Source: Crossiella cryophila (lineage in GTDB: Bacteria > Actinomycetota > Actinomycetes > Mycobacteriales > Pseudonocardiaceae). From it: DNA of 64,000 nt. The position numbers and the translations under genes are program-made. The stretch covers positions 8,705,501 through 8,769,500 of the forward strand of contig NZ_JACHMH010000001.1 of the NCBI RefSeq assembly GCF_014204915.1. The letters are read 5' to 3'. The notes under the pieces are model-generated. The model made no database searches and was not told where the DNA came from. It saw only the letters and a program-made list of their open reading frames with translations. Shown here one piece after another: positions 17,293 through 25,975 of this stretch (position 1 is the first letter of the stretch; every line of letters begins with the position of its first letter).

Positions 17293-20200
17293 GTGAGCGG
17301 CCGTGACGGCGACCGTGAGCCGCGCTCCGGAGCCGACCTGCTGTCCGTACTTCTCGACCAGCCCCATGCCGGACGAATGCCCGCGATCGCGGTGTTCGCC
17401 CGGGGCTTGAGCGCACCCGAATACCGGGCGATACAGGCAGAACTGGACATCGGCGATGAGTACCAGCGTGAGCTGGGCCTGTTCCTCGCCGTGGTGCGAC
17501 AGGATCTGGAAACCCTGGTCAGCGCGCTGTCCGACCCCCGGCTGCGGCCGAGGGCACTGGCCGTCTCGACCCGGTTGCCGATTCCGGACACCGCGCTGGC
17601 CGGGGTGTTGCGGACCGCGCCGCGCCGGGATCGGCTGCTGCTCTACCGGATGCTGCGGCAGTCCCGGCGGCGCGGGCTGGCCGATGAGTTCCTGCCGGAG
17701 GTGGCGGCGCGGTTCGACCTGACCGAGGCGCGGACCCTGCTGATGGCCTGTTCGCCCAGCGTGATCGAGGTGTGGCTGCCGCGGCTCGGGGCCGCGCCAG
17801 GGCTGCTGCGCGGCCTTGCCCGGCTGGTCCCGGAGGTCGTGCTGGACCGGCTCGCCGCCGAGCTGTCCGGGCTGGACGAGTCGGATCAGTGGCGCTGGCG
17901 GCGGCGCAACCGCGGTCTGCTGCCGCTGCTGATCCGGCGGATCCCCGGCGCGGTGGCCCGGTTGCTGATCTCCCCGGACCACGGGCCTGCACTGGACGCC
18001 GAGGACCGGACGCCGAGGCTGGCCGCGGCGATCACGCAGGCGGCCGGGGCCGGGCTGCCCGAGGTCTTCCGCAGGCTCGACGACACCGTGATGGGCCAGT
18101 TGCTGCTGCGCGAGCTGCCGCTCGACCGGCGACGGGAGCTGCTCGAACAGGTGTACCCGGGGCAGGTGGCGCGGCAGGCCGACGTGCGGCTGCTGGCCGA
18201 GTTGCCCGTGGCGGACCGGGTGGAGCTGGCCAGGACGGCGCTGGAACTGGACCGGTCCGGGCGGCTGGAGTTCCAGGCGCTGCTGCCCGCGCCGGAGGCC
18301 GGGGCCGCGCTGGCCGAGGCGACCGGCAGTCACCGGGTGCTGACCAGGGAGCAGGGCTGGCGGGTGACCGTGGAGCGGGCGATCCGGCTCGGCGATCCGG
18401 CGTTGTTCGCCACCGTGGTCCAGGACGCGACCAGTGCCCTGCATGATCAGGACCGGGTGCGCGCGGAGGTGCTCGACAGCCTCCGGGAGGCGCCCGCCCG
18501 GTTGCTGTCCGCGGTGCCGGTGACGGTGCTGGCCGAGGCGGTCAGCATCGCGGTGCACGCCAAGGACAGTTCGCGGTGGACGTTCGAGCCGCTCCTGGAC
18601 TGGTTGCGCCGCACCATCGCGGCCACCGGGGATCCGGCCCGGCAGATCGCGCTGGTGCCGTTGTTCGCCCGGTTGCAGCGGGACCGGCGGGCGCCCGCGC
18701 GGCGGCTCGCCGTCCGGCTCGCGCCCGAGGTGTGGGCGCGGCTGTGGGCGGAACTGCGGGGGCCGGTGCTGCGCGAGGCGGAGGCCGGGCGATACGGACC
18801 GGCGTTGCGGGCCGCGGAGATGTTCGGCGCCGCGCTGGACGCGGTACCCGAACTCGACCGGCTGCTGTGGCCCTTTGCCAGGCACACCAAGGATCCCCGG
18901 CAGGCCGAGACCGCGATTCGGTTGTGGCTGAACAGATCCGGGCCACGCGCGGAACGGGTGGGCCAGGTGGTGCGCGGCCGGCCGGAGTGGGCCGGGCAGC
19001 CCGCGGTGTGGCGGGAGGTCAGCACCCGGCGCACTGATCTGCTGGATCTGGTGCTGCCCGTGCTGGATCCGCTGCCGAGGGCGCCGCGTTCGGTGCTGCA
19101 CCGGTGGACCGCGGTGCAGCGGGCGCGCTACGCGGAGCGGGCGCGGGCGATCGCGCTGGACGAGCGGGCCGAGTTGTGGACGCGGGTGGCCGCGATCGCC
19201 GGTGTGCGCGAGGTGCCCACGCTGATGTCACTGGCAGCGAACGAAAGTCAGCCGATCGTGGCAGCCGCGGTGGAGGCACTGGGCGCGACCGCGCCGACCG
19301 GGGTGGCGTTGCCGGTGTTGTTGCAGGTGGCCGGGGGTCCGAGCGGTCCGGCGGCGCGGGCCGCGGTGCGTGCGCTGCACCGGGCGCTGGACACCCTGCC
19401 GGACGCCGAAGCCGTTGCGGCACTGGGGAATCTGCTCGATGAGGCCCCCTCGGTCGGCACTGCGAAGGAAGCGGCGCGGATTCTTGGTAGGCTCGCAGGC
19501 GGCGAGTCGGCCCGGGTGCTGTTGCGGACATGGGCGAAATCCGCGCTGCATCAGGATGTTCGAGCGGCGGTGGCCGGCGCGCTGGCCGGGTTCCTTGGCG
19601 AACCCGGGGTGCACGAGGCGTTGACCGAGGCGGTGGCCGGTACGGCCGCGGTACGTGGCGCGGTGCTGGCGACCGAGGTGGACCGGGTGCTGCCATCCCG
19701 GCGTCCGGAGTTCGCGAGCCTGGTCGCCCGCGCGGTGTCCACGGTGGACAAGGACAACCTGACCGAGACGGACCTCGCGTTCCGGTCTTGGTGGCGGCAC
19801 CTGCCGGACCGCGGTGCCACCCTGGGCGGGTTGCTGCGCCAGGACCTGCCGGAGCGGATGTACCGGCGGGTGGCCGACTGCCTGCTGGGCTCGATGCCGG
19901 TGGCCGAGGCACTACCGGCGTTGCGCTCGCTGGTGGCCGACCTGGTGCCGGCGGCCCGGGGTGGCGACGACTCGGCGTGGCAGTGGCTGGAGCGGCTGTA
20001 CGGCGAGCGGGCGCTGCGGCACAGCGATCCGGCGGGACAGGCCCGGCTGGACCGGGTGCTGGTCGATGGATTCCGGGCAGCCGGGATGCATCGCGAGGCG
20101 GCCGGTCTGCTCGACCTGATGGCGCGGGCCTCCCTGGTGGACGGGGTGCGGACCGAGCTGTGGGACGAGCTGGTCGAGGTGATCGACGACCGGGCGTTCC

Positions 20201-20448
20201 GACTGCCCAGGGAGTACGGCGGCGGCGCTTACGACCGGGCCGTGTGGGCGGAGACGGTGCTGGCCGTGGTGGATCACCTGGGTGGGCTGCCCGGGGTGGT
20301 GCCGGGGTTGCTGGCCGCGCGGTTGCTCGGGCGGGGCGGGAAGCTGGCTCGGTGGTCGGAGCCGTGGGTGCTGCGGCGGGCTGGGTTGCTGGGGCATGCG
20401 GATCCGGACGTGCGGGCGGCGGCGCGGTCGCTGCGTGGCGTGCGGTGA
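17293..20448 (+). CDS. Large alpha-helical (HEAT-like repeat) protein, function unknown
   Basis: A protein of up to 1051 residues, almost entirely amphipathic helices rich in Leu, Ala and Arg with no membrane segment or signal peptide. Repeated helix pairs such as VAAIAGVREVPTLMSLAANESQPIVAAAVEALG, of HEAT/Armadillo character, are clearest between residues 630 and 800. Short GADLLSVLL and WEPW-like Trp-containing segments recur, but no catalytic motif was found. The frame is open from GTG 17293, which has no good ribosome-binding site; ATG 17377 is another possible start. It is divergent from the siderophore operon with only about 100 bases between. A scaffold role is suggested by fold alone. 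Proteins of this size and type are common as hypothetical genes in actinomycetes. Confidence 0.75.
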   Translation: MSGRDGDREPRSGADLLSVLLDQPHAGRMPAIAVFARGLSAPEYRAIQAELDIGDEYQRELGLFLAVVRQDLETLVSALSDPRLRPRALAVSTRLPIPDTALAGVLRTAPRRDRLLLYRMLRQSRRRGLADEFLPEVAARFDLTEARTLLMACSPSVIEVWLPRLGAAPGLLRGLARLVPEVVLDRLAAELSGLDESDQWRWRRRNRGLLPLLIRRIPGAVARLLISPDHGPALDAEDRTPRLAAAITQAAGAGLPEVFRRLDDTVMGQLLLRELPLDRRRELLEQVYPGQVARQADVRLLAELPVADRVELARTALELDRSGRLEFQALLPAPEAGAALAEATGSHRVLTREQGWRVTVERAIRLGDPALFATVVQDATSALHDQDRVRAEVLDSLREAPARLLSAVPVTVLAEAVSIAVHAKDSSRWTFEPLLDWLRRTIAATGDPARQIALVPLFARLQRDRRAPARRLAVRLAPEVWARLWAELRGPVLREAEAGRYGPALRAAEMFGAALDAVPELDRLLWPFARHTKDPRQAETAIRLWLNRSGPRAERVGQVVRGRPEWAGQPAVWREVSTRRTDLLDLVLPVLDPLPRAPRSVLHRWTAVQRARYAERARAIALDERAELWTRVAAIAGVREVPTLMSLAANESQPIVAAAVEALGATAPTGVALPVLLQVAGGPSGPAARAAVRALHRALDTLPDAEAVAALGNLLDEAPSVGTAKEAARILGRLAGGESARVLLRTWAKSALHQDVRAAVAGALAGFLGEPGVHEALTEAVAGTAAVRGAVLATEVDRVLPSRRPEFASLVARAVSTVDKDNLTETDLAFRSWWRHLPDRGATLGGLLRQDLPERMYRRVADCLLGSMPVAEALPALRSLVADLVPAARGGDDSAWQWLERLYGERALRHSDPAGQARLDRVLVDGFRAAGMHREAAGLLDLMARASLVDGVRTELWDELVEVIDDRAFRLPREYGGGAYDRAVWAETVLAVVDHLGGLPGVVPGLLAARLLGRGGKLARWSEPWVLRRAGLLGHADPDVRAAARSLRGVR

Positions 20449-20754
20449 GGGTGTCGCGGAGAGGGTGTGGCGGTGACGGCGCTGTGGTGACAGCGCTCCG
20501 GTGACGGCGATGCGGTGACGGCGCTGTGCGGCCGGTGATGGCGCGGCGGTGATTGGGTGTCGGCCTGGGTCGGCCTGGGCTGGTCGTCGGCAGCGACAGC
20601 CGGGCCAAGCCTCGGCAGGTGGCAGGTGGCAGGCGCGGCTGCCCGCACTCTGTCCGGGGCCGCCCTGACCGGCTGTCCTACCTTGGCTCGGCTGCTCGGC
20701 TCAGCCGGTCTGCCCAACTGAGCCGGTCTGCCCAACCGAGCCGGTCTACCCGAC
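20449..20754. other. Gene-free stretch with two tandem repeats
   Basis: No credible gene is seen. The segment lies between the convergent ends of the helical-repeat gene and the GNAT gene and holds two separate short tandem repeats, listed individually. No clear terminator hairpin was found. Confidence 0.6.
20471..20556. repeat. Degenerate ~14-bp tandem repeat (CGGTGACGGCGCTG)
   Basis: Six imperfect units beginning (C)GGTGA follow one another at 20471, 20486, 20499, 20513, 20533 and 20547. Most are 13-15 bases; one is 20. Confidence 0.75.
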
Positions 20755-20756
20755 TC
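20703..20756. repeat. 18-bp tandem repeat, three copies
   Basis: Units AGCCGGTCTGCCCAACTG, AGCCGGTCTGCCCAACCG and AGCCGGTCTACCCGACTC run back to back and a fourth AGCC follows. The array ends on the stop codon of the minus-strand GNAT gene. Confidence 0.85.
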
Positions 20757-21204
20757 AGCCTGCCGGGACGTTCCAGCGATAGCGGGTCCAGCCGTCCACT
20801 GGTTCGGCGCCCAGGCTGCGGTAGAAGCCTTCGGCGGAGGTGTTGCCCCAGCGGACTTCCCATTCGACTCGGCCGTCGGTGCGGCGGCGGAGTTCGGCGA
20901 GTAGTTCGCGGCCCAGGCCGTAGCCGCGGTAGCCGGCGCGGACGAACAGGTCGTCCAGCCAGATGCCGGGTTGGGCGGCCCAGGTGGAGAAGGTGTTGTG
21001 CCACAGGGCGAAGCCTGCTGTGGTGCCGGGGTGGTCCGGTGGTTCGGCGATCAGGACCGCGGCCCAGGGCTGGGGGCCGAAGAGGTGTTCGGCCATTTCG
21101 GCGCGGTTGAGGGTGAGGGTTTGGTTGCCCTCGTAGGTGGCGTGTTCCTGGATCAGGTCGCAGATGTCGTCCAGGTCTGCTGGGGTGGCCTCGCGTACCG
21201 GCAT
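20755..21204 (-). CDS. GNAT-family N-acetyltransferase
   Basis: A 149-residue acetyltransferase of the spermidine/diamine type. It begins MPVREATPADLDDICDLIQEHATYEG, has FALWHNTFSTWAAQPGIWLDDLFVRAGYRGYGLGRELLAEL (acetyl-CoA motif RGYGLG), and ends VRWGNTSAEGFYRSLGAEPVDGWTRYRW. The HNTFSTW and GIWLDDLFV segments are typical of SSAT-like GNATs that modify polyamines or thialysine-like amines. Start ATG 21204 overlaps the stop of the amidohydrolase gene (TGATG), so the two are co-translated. Confidence 0.9.
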   Translation of the reverse strand: MPVREATPADLDDICDLIQEHATYEGNQTLTLNRAEMAEHLFGPQPWAAVLIAEPPDHPGTTAGFALWHNTFSTWAAQPGIWLDDLFVRAGYRGYGLGRELLAELRRRTDGRVEWEVRWGNTSAEGFYRSLGAEPVDGWTRYRWNVPAG

Positions 21205-22817
21205 CAGAAACCCTCGGGGTTGTGCGTCAGGGTGCCGTCCAGGGCGGTGGCGCGGACCTCTGCCGCGGCGAAGCCCTCGGTCACCGGGTCGGCCGACAGC
21301 ACGGCGAAGTCGGCGAGTTTGCCAGGGGTCAGGGTGCCTACCCGGTGTTCGCGGAAGGCGGCGTAGGCCGAGCCCCAGGTGTAGGCGCGCAGGGCCTGTT
21401 CCGGGGTGAGGCGTTCGCTCTCCGGGCCGAAGGGGACGCCGGAGGAGGTGTGCCGGTGCACCATGTCGGCCATGCCCAGCAACGGGTTCCCGTTCACCAC
21501 CGGGCGGTCCGAACTGCCCGGCAGCGGGATGCCCGCGTCCAGGAAACTGCGCTGGCGGTAGCACCAGTCGATCCGGTGGTCGCCAAGGGCCGAGGCCATG
21601 CCGTCGCCGAGTTCGCTGAGGAACCGGCCCTGCGGGACCGGGATGACGCCGAGTTCGGCGATCCGGGCGATCTCGGCCGGGCCCGCGATGGCGCAGTGCT
21701 CGATCCGGTGGCGGTGGTCGGGGCGCGGGTTGCGTCGCAGCGCGGCGGCGTAGGCGTCGAGCACCTCGGCGATGGCGCGGTCGCCGATGGCGTGGGTGGC
21801 GATCTGCCAGCCGGCGGCGTGCAGGCGGTCGATCAGCTCGCGCAGGTCGGCCTCGGGCAGCTGGAAGTAGCCGCGGTTGTCCGGTTCGCCGGCGAACGGC
21901 TCGTGCATGGCGGCGGTGCGGCCGACCAGCGAACCGTCGGCGAAGATCTTCACCGGGCCGATGCGCAGGTGGTCGTCGCCGAACCCGCTGTGCAGTCCGA
22001 GGTCCAGGCCGAGGCTGACCTGGTCGGAGGGGTGCCGGTCCAGCTCGTGCAGGGCGTCGGAGATGACCATCAGGGTGGTCCGGACGTGCAGCTTCCCGGC
22101 GGCGCGGGCGCGCTGGTAGGCGGCGATCTCCAGCGGGGTGCGGCCGATCCAGCCGCCGCCGACCCCGGCCTCCTGCACGCTGGTGATGCCCTCGGCGAGG
22201 TACTGCCGGGTGGCACGGTCGATCGCGCGCTCCACCACGTCCAGCGGGGTCGGGTAGACCAGCGGTCGCAGCAGCAGCTGGGCCTGTTCGCGGAGCAGGC
22301 CGCTGGGGTCGCCGTGCTGGTCCCGGCCCAGGTCACCGCCCTCGGGCACGGTGGACAGGTCGAGTTTGCCCAGTACCAGCGAGTTGACCACGCACATGTG
22401 GCCGGAGGTGTGCTTGAGCCACACGTGGTGGTCAGGGGCGGCGCGGTCCAGGCCGGTGCGGGTCGGGTGGCCGCCGGCGAGTTTGGTCTGGTCGTAGCCG
22501 CTGCCGATCACCCAGGTGCCCGCGGGCTGCTCGGCCGCGCGGCCGGCGATGGCGGCGTAGACCTCCTGGGTGCTGCGGCAGTCGTTGAGCGGGACCTCGT
22601 CCAGGCTCATGCCGTACCAGGACAGGTGGTTGTGCGCGTCGTGGAAACCGGGGGTCACCGTCGATCCGCCCAGGTCGATCCGTTGCCGGGCGGACAGGTC
22701 CGCGCAGTCCTGGCCCAGGGCCACGATCCGGCCGTCGAGCACCGCGAGGGCGTCGGTGACCCCCGCCGCGCCACCGGTGCGCACCCGCGCGTTGTGGAAG
22801 ACCGTGTCCACCCGCAT
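21204..22817 (-). CDS. Amidohydrolase family protein (YtcJ-like)
   Basis: A 537-residue metal-dependent hydrolase of the amidohydrolase-3 family. The metal-binding HxH is in GFHDAHNHLSWYG; THAIGDRAIAEVLD, HRIEHCAIAG and GSSDRPVVNGNPL supply the other metal and catalytic residues, and TPGKLADFAVLSADP is the typical C-terminal beta-sandwich end. These enzymes hydrolyse amide or imine bonds; substrates in this subgroup are mostly unknown. Start ATG 22817 has AGGGAGG upstream. It is the first gene of a two-gene operon with the GNAT and is divergent from the enoyl-CoA hydratase operon. Confidence 0.9.
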   Translation of the reverse strand: MRVDTVFHNARVRTGGAAGVTDALAVLDGRIVALGQDCADLSARQRIDLGGSTVTPGFHDAHNHLSWYGMSLDEVPLNDCRSTQEVYAAIAGRAAEQPAGTWVIGSGYDQTKLAGGHPTRTGLDRAAPDHHVWLKHTSGHMCVVNSLVLGKLDLSTVPEGGDLGRDQHGDPSGLLREQAQLLLRPLVYPTPLDVVERAIDRATRQYLAEGITSVQEAGVGGGWIGRTPLEIAAYQRARAAGKLHVRTTLMVISDALHELDRHPSDQVSLGLDLGLHSGFGDDHLRIGPVKIFADGSLVGRTAAMHEPFAGEPDNRGYFQLPEADLRELIDRLHAAGWQIATHAIGDRAIAEVLDAYAAALRRNPRPDHRHRIEHCAIAGPAEIARIAELGVIPVPQGRFLSELGDGMASALGDHRIDWCYRQRSFLDAGIPLPGSSDRPVVNGNPLLGMADMVHRHTSSGVPFGPESERLTPEQALRAYTWGSAYAAFREHRVGTLTPGKLADFAVLSADPVTEGFAAAEVRATALDGTLTHNPEGF

Positions 22818-22852
22818 TCGCTGCCTCCCTTGACCTTCCGCCGTGCGTCCGG

Positions 22853-22880
22853 GACTCTATCGATCGATCGATCGGGAGTC
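22853..22880. promoter_or_regulatory. Palindrome with ATCG repeats between divergent operons
   Basis: GACTC (22853-22857) and GAGTC (22876-22880) flank a core of four ATCG units, itself self-complementary. It lies between the amidohydrolase and enoyl-CoA hydratase starts and is a likely operator, perhaps for the TetR protein at the end of the rightward operon. Confidence 0.55.
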
Positions 22881-22912
22881 GAGACCCTGATCGCCGAGGA
22901 GAGGGCGGGCCG

Positions 22913-23674
22913 TTGGAGCGCACCGTGCAGCACACCGAGGCCGACGGGGTGGCGGTGCTCGCGCTCAACCGGCCGCACCGGCTCAACGCGGTGGCCCCAG
23001 CGCTGGTCACCGACCTGGTGGCGGCCCTGCGGGCGGTCGCCGACTCCCCCGCCCGCGCCGTGGTGCTCACCGGCAACGGCCGCGCCTTCTGCGCAGGCCA
23101 CGACCTCAAGGAGCCGGTGGAGTCCGGCGACGGGCACGCGAGCAGGCTGCGCCTGGAGCAGATCCAGGAGGTCACCCGGCTGATCAGGGGCCTGCCGCAG
23201 CCGGTGATCGCGGCCGTGCACGGGTACGCGCTGGGCGCGGGCGCGGAGTTCGCACTGGGCTGTGACCTGGTGCTGGCCGCGCCGGACGCGATCTTCGGGT
23301 TTCCCGAGGTGAGCCTGGGGCTGAGTGTGACGGGGGCGGCGTCGCGGTTGCTGCCGTTGCTGGTGGGGCCGTTGAAGGCCAAGGAGTTGCTGCTGCTCGG
23401 CGAGCGGGTGGACGCGCACACGGCCCTGGAGCTGGGGTTGGTGAACGCGGTGACCGGGGCGGAGGAGTTGCTGCCCACGGCGCTGGACTGGGCGCGGCGG
23501 ATGGCGGCGCAGCCGGCGCAGGCGATGACCTTGGCCAAGCGGGCGCTGGATCGCGGGATCGACTCGAGCGTGGAGGGGGCGTTGGAGTTGGAGGTGGCGC
23601 ACGCGCTCATCACCGACGGGTCGGCGGATGTGACCGCGGCGACGGACGGGTTCCGGCGGCGGGCCGATGGCTAG
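22913..23674 (+). CDS. Enoyl-CoA hydratase/isomerase family protein
   Basis: A 253-residue crotonase-fold protein. It has LALNRPHRLNAV, the oxyanion-hole segments GRAFCAGHDLKE and HGYALGAGAEFALGCDLVLA, the FPEVSLGLSVTGAASRLLPLLVG segment, and MTLAKRAL near the C-terminus. The second catalytic Glu found in true hydratases falls in the PEVSLGLS segment, so hydratase activity is plausible but isomerase or hydrolase activity cannot be excluded. The likely start is TTG 22913, after a purine-rich GAGGAGAGGG; GTG 22925 is the alternative. It begins a four-gene operon and overlaps the acyl-CoA ligase start. Confidence 0.87.
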   Translation: MERTVQHTEADGVAVLALNRPHRLNAVAPALVTDLVAALRAVADSPARAVVLTGNGRAFCAGHDLKEPVESGDGHASRLRLEQIQEVTRLIRGLPQPVIAAVHGYALGAGAEFALGCDLVLAAPDAIFGFPEVSLGLSVTGAASRLLPLLVGPLKAKELLLLGERVDAHTALELGLVNAVTGAEELLPTALDWARRMAAQPAQAMTLAKRALDRGIDSSVEGALELEVAHALITDGSADVTAATDGFRRRADG

Positions 23675-25532
23675 GCGGGGCGGGGAACAGGGACCGGAGG
23701 GGGGCGGGGCGGCAAGCCGGGCCGGGGTCTCGGGGCGGGTTGTGGCGCGGGAACGAGCCGAGGAGGCCGGACTGGCGGGGGCCACGGTGCGATCCGAAGG
23801 GCCGGAAGGGGTTGGGGCAGCAGTGCGGGACGGGGTCCCGGGGCAGGTGGGGACCAGGGGGCCTGGGCCGACCGCGGTTGCGGCAGGGGGCGGGGGGTCT
23901 GCGCAGCCGGAGCGGGGCGGGGAGCCATCGCAGCCCGCGCTGTCGGTGCGAGGTGGGGAGTCGTCGCAGGCCGAGCAGTCGGAGCGGCGCGGTGTGCCGG
24001 GGGCCGGCGAGGAGACCCGGGTGGAGGATCTGGCGACCCTGGTCGCTGTTGCGGCGCAACGGTGGCCGGAGCGGATTGCCTGGACCTTTGACGAGACCGG
24101 GGTTGAGCTGAGTTTCGCCGAGGTGCATCGGCGATCCGACGCACTCGCGTTCGCGCTGGCCGCTCGTGGGGTGCGGCCGGGTGACCGGGTGGCGTTGATG
24201 TTGCGCAATCAGCCGGAGTTCCCGTTGTGCTGGTTGGCGATCGCCAAGCTTGGCGCGGTCATGGTGCCGGTCAACGTGCAGTACCGCGAACTGGACGCCA
24301 CCCATGTGCTCGCGCATTCCGGGGCGCGGATCGTGGTGGCGGCGGCGGAGTTCGTCGGGCTGCTCGAGTCCGTCCGGGCGCGGACCGAGCTGGAACTGGT
24401 GCTGACCGCGGCGGAACTGGGGGACGCGCCCGCGGTGGAACTGGTGACGCCGGTGGCGGAGCAGGCGGTCAACATCCAGTACACCTCGGGCACCACCGGG
24501 CGGCCCAAGGGTTGTGTGTTGCCGCATCGGTACTGGCTGACCTTGGCGCGGGGGTTGGTGCGGGACTTTCCTGCCATCGATGAGCGGGATGTCCTGCTTA
24601 CGGCGCAACCCTTTCACTACATCGATCCGCAGTGGAACGTGGTGCTGGGGCTGCTCGCGGGGGCGCGGCTGGTGGTGCTGGACCGGTTCCATCCGGCCTC
24701 CTTCGCCGAGCGGGTCAGGCACCATCAGGTGACCTGGTTCTACTGCCTCGGGTTGATGCCCACCTTGCTGCTGCGGCAACCTGCCTCCGAACTCGACACC
24801 GCGCACCGGGTGCGGGCGGTGTACGCCTCCGCGATCCCGTTGGAGCTGCACGCCGAACTGGAGCGGCGCTGGGGAGTACCCTGGTTCGAGGCGTTCGGGA
24901 TGACCGAGACGGGTGGGGACATCCGGGACTCGGTGGCGGGGCACGAGACCCGGGTGGGTACCGGGTGTCTCGGGCTGCCGACGCCGGAGCGGGAAGCCAT
25001 GATCGCCGATGAGTCCGGCGAGCCGTTGCCGCGCGGGCACACCGGCGAGCTGGTGTTGCGCGGCAGCGGGATGATGCACGGCTACTACCGCGATCCGGAG
25101 GCGACCGCGCTGGCCTTCCGCGGTGGCTGGTTCCACACCGGGGATCTGGCCCGGATGGACGAGCAGGGCCGGATCTACTACGTGGGGCGCACCAAGGACA
25201 TGATCCGGCGCAGTGGCGAGAACATCGCGGCGGCCGAGGTGGAGCAGGCGTTGTTGCTGCATCCGGATGTGCGGCTGGCCGCGGTGGTGGCGGTGCCGGA
25301 TGAGCTGCGCGGCGAGGAAGTGCTCGCGTATGTGGTCCCGGCCGACGGGGTCACCGCGGATCCGGTGGCGCTGGCGGAGTTCTGCGCCGGGCAACTGGCC
25401 TACTTCAAGGTGCCCCGGTTCTGGGTGTTCCGGGACGCCTTGCCGTTGACCGCTTCGGAGCGGGTGGCCAAAGGCGAGCTGCCCCGGGTGTCCGCGGGCA
25501 GTTTCGACCGGGTCGAGGCGCGATGGGTGTGA
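23667..25532 (+). CDS. AMP-forming acyl-CoA ligase
   Basis: A protein of up to 621 residues of the adenylate-forming family, which activates a carboxylic acid to its CoA thioester. Core motifs are A3 YTSGTTGRPKGCV, A5 FEAFGMTETGGDIRD, A7 WFHTGDLARMDEQGRIYYVGR and A8 TKDMIRRSGENIAAAEVE. In A10 (LPLTASERVAKGELP) the usual Gly-Lys is Glu-Arg, so the adenylation lysine is replaced by Arg, as in some CaiC-like ligases. Two starts are possible. ATG 23667 overlaps the preceding gene but adds ~118 Gly/Arg/Pro/Ala-rich residues with no fold. GTG 24021 (GAGGAG six bases before) starts directly at VEDLATL and gives a normal length. The substrate is unknown. Confidence 0.88.
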   Translation: MARRGGEQGPEGGGAASRAGVSGRVVARERAEEAGLAGATVRSEGPEGVGAAVRDGVPGQVGTRGPGPTAVAAGGGGSAQPERGGEPSQPALSVRGGESSQAEQSERRGVPGAGEETRVEDLATLVAVAAQRWPERIAWTFDETGVELSFAEVHRRSDALAFALAARGVRPGDRVALMLRNQPEFPLCWLAIAKLGAVMVPVNVQYRELDATHVLAHSGARIVVAAAEFVGLLESVRARTELELVLTAAELGDAPAVELVTPVAEQAVNIQYTSGTTGRPKGCVLPHRYWLTLARGLVRDFPAIDERDVLLTAQPFHYIDPQWNVVLGLLAGARLVVLDRFHPASFAERVRHHQVTWFYCLGLMPTLLLRQPASELDTAHRVRAVYASAIPLELHAELERRWGVPWFEAFGMTETGGDIRDSVAGHETRVGTGCLGLPTPEREAMIADESGEPLPRGHTGELVLRGSGMMHGYYRDPEATALAFRGGWFHTGDLARMDEQGRIYYVGRTKDMIRRSGENIAAAEVEQALLLHPDVRLAAVVAVPDELRGEEVLAYVVPADGVTADPVALAEFCAGQLAYFKVPRFWVFRDALPLTASERVAKGELPRVSAGSFDRVEARWV

Positions 25533-25975
25533 CCGGGTTCCGGCACGACACGCCGGTGTACTTCGACGAGCTGGACCTCAACGGGCACCTGCACAACGCC
25601 CGGTTCGCGCTGCACGTGGAGCGGGCGACCTCCGCCCTGTTCGAGTCCCTGGGCTACGGCTGGACCAGCTTCGCCGACCGGCACCCCGACCTGGTGTACG
25701 CGGTGCGCGAGCTGAACCTGGAGTTCCTCGCCCCGTTCAGCTCCCCCGGTCCGCTGCGCACCGAACTCTGGGTGCACCACCTGGGGCGCACGAGCTGCGT
25801 GTACGGCTTCCGCTGCACCGATCCGACCGAGGGGCCGACCTACGCCAGGGGGCGGCGGGCGGTGGTGAAGCTTGGCCCCGACGGTCGTCCGGAACCGTGG
25901 TCTGCCACCATGCGTGACATCCTCGGCGGGTTGCACCGGACCGAGGGACCCCCAGCGGACGAGGAGCGCCGGTGA
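25523..25975 (+). CDS. Acyl-CoA thioesterase (4HBT hotdog fold)
   Basis: A 150-residue hotdog-fold protein with the 4-hydroxybenzoyl-CoA thioesterase signature YFDELDLNGHLHNARFALHVERA, in which the first Asp is the usual catalytic acid. LNLEFLAPFSSPGPL and ELWVHHLGRTSCVYGFRC complete the core strands. It would hydrolyse a short or aromatic acyl-CoA. The start overlaps the ligase by 10 bases and its stop overlaps the TetR gene (GTGA). A hydratase, ligase and thioesterase together suggest that an unusual carboxylic acid enters and leaves the CoA pool. Confidence 0.87.
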   Translation: MGVTGFRHDTPVYFDELDLNGHLHNARFALHVERATSALFESLGYGWTSFADRHPDLVYAVRELNLEFLAPFSSPGPLRTELWVHHLGRTSCVYGFRCTDPTEGPTYARGRRAVVKLGPDGRPEPWSATMRDILGGLHRTEGPPADEERR

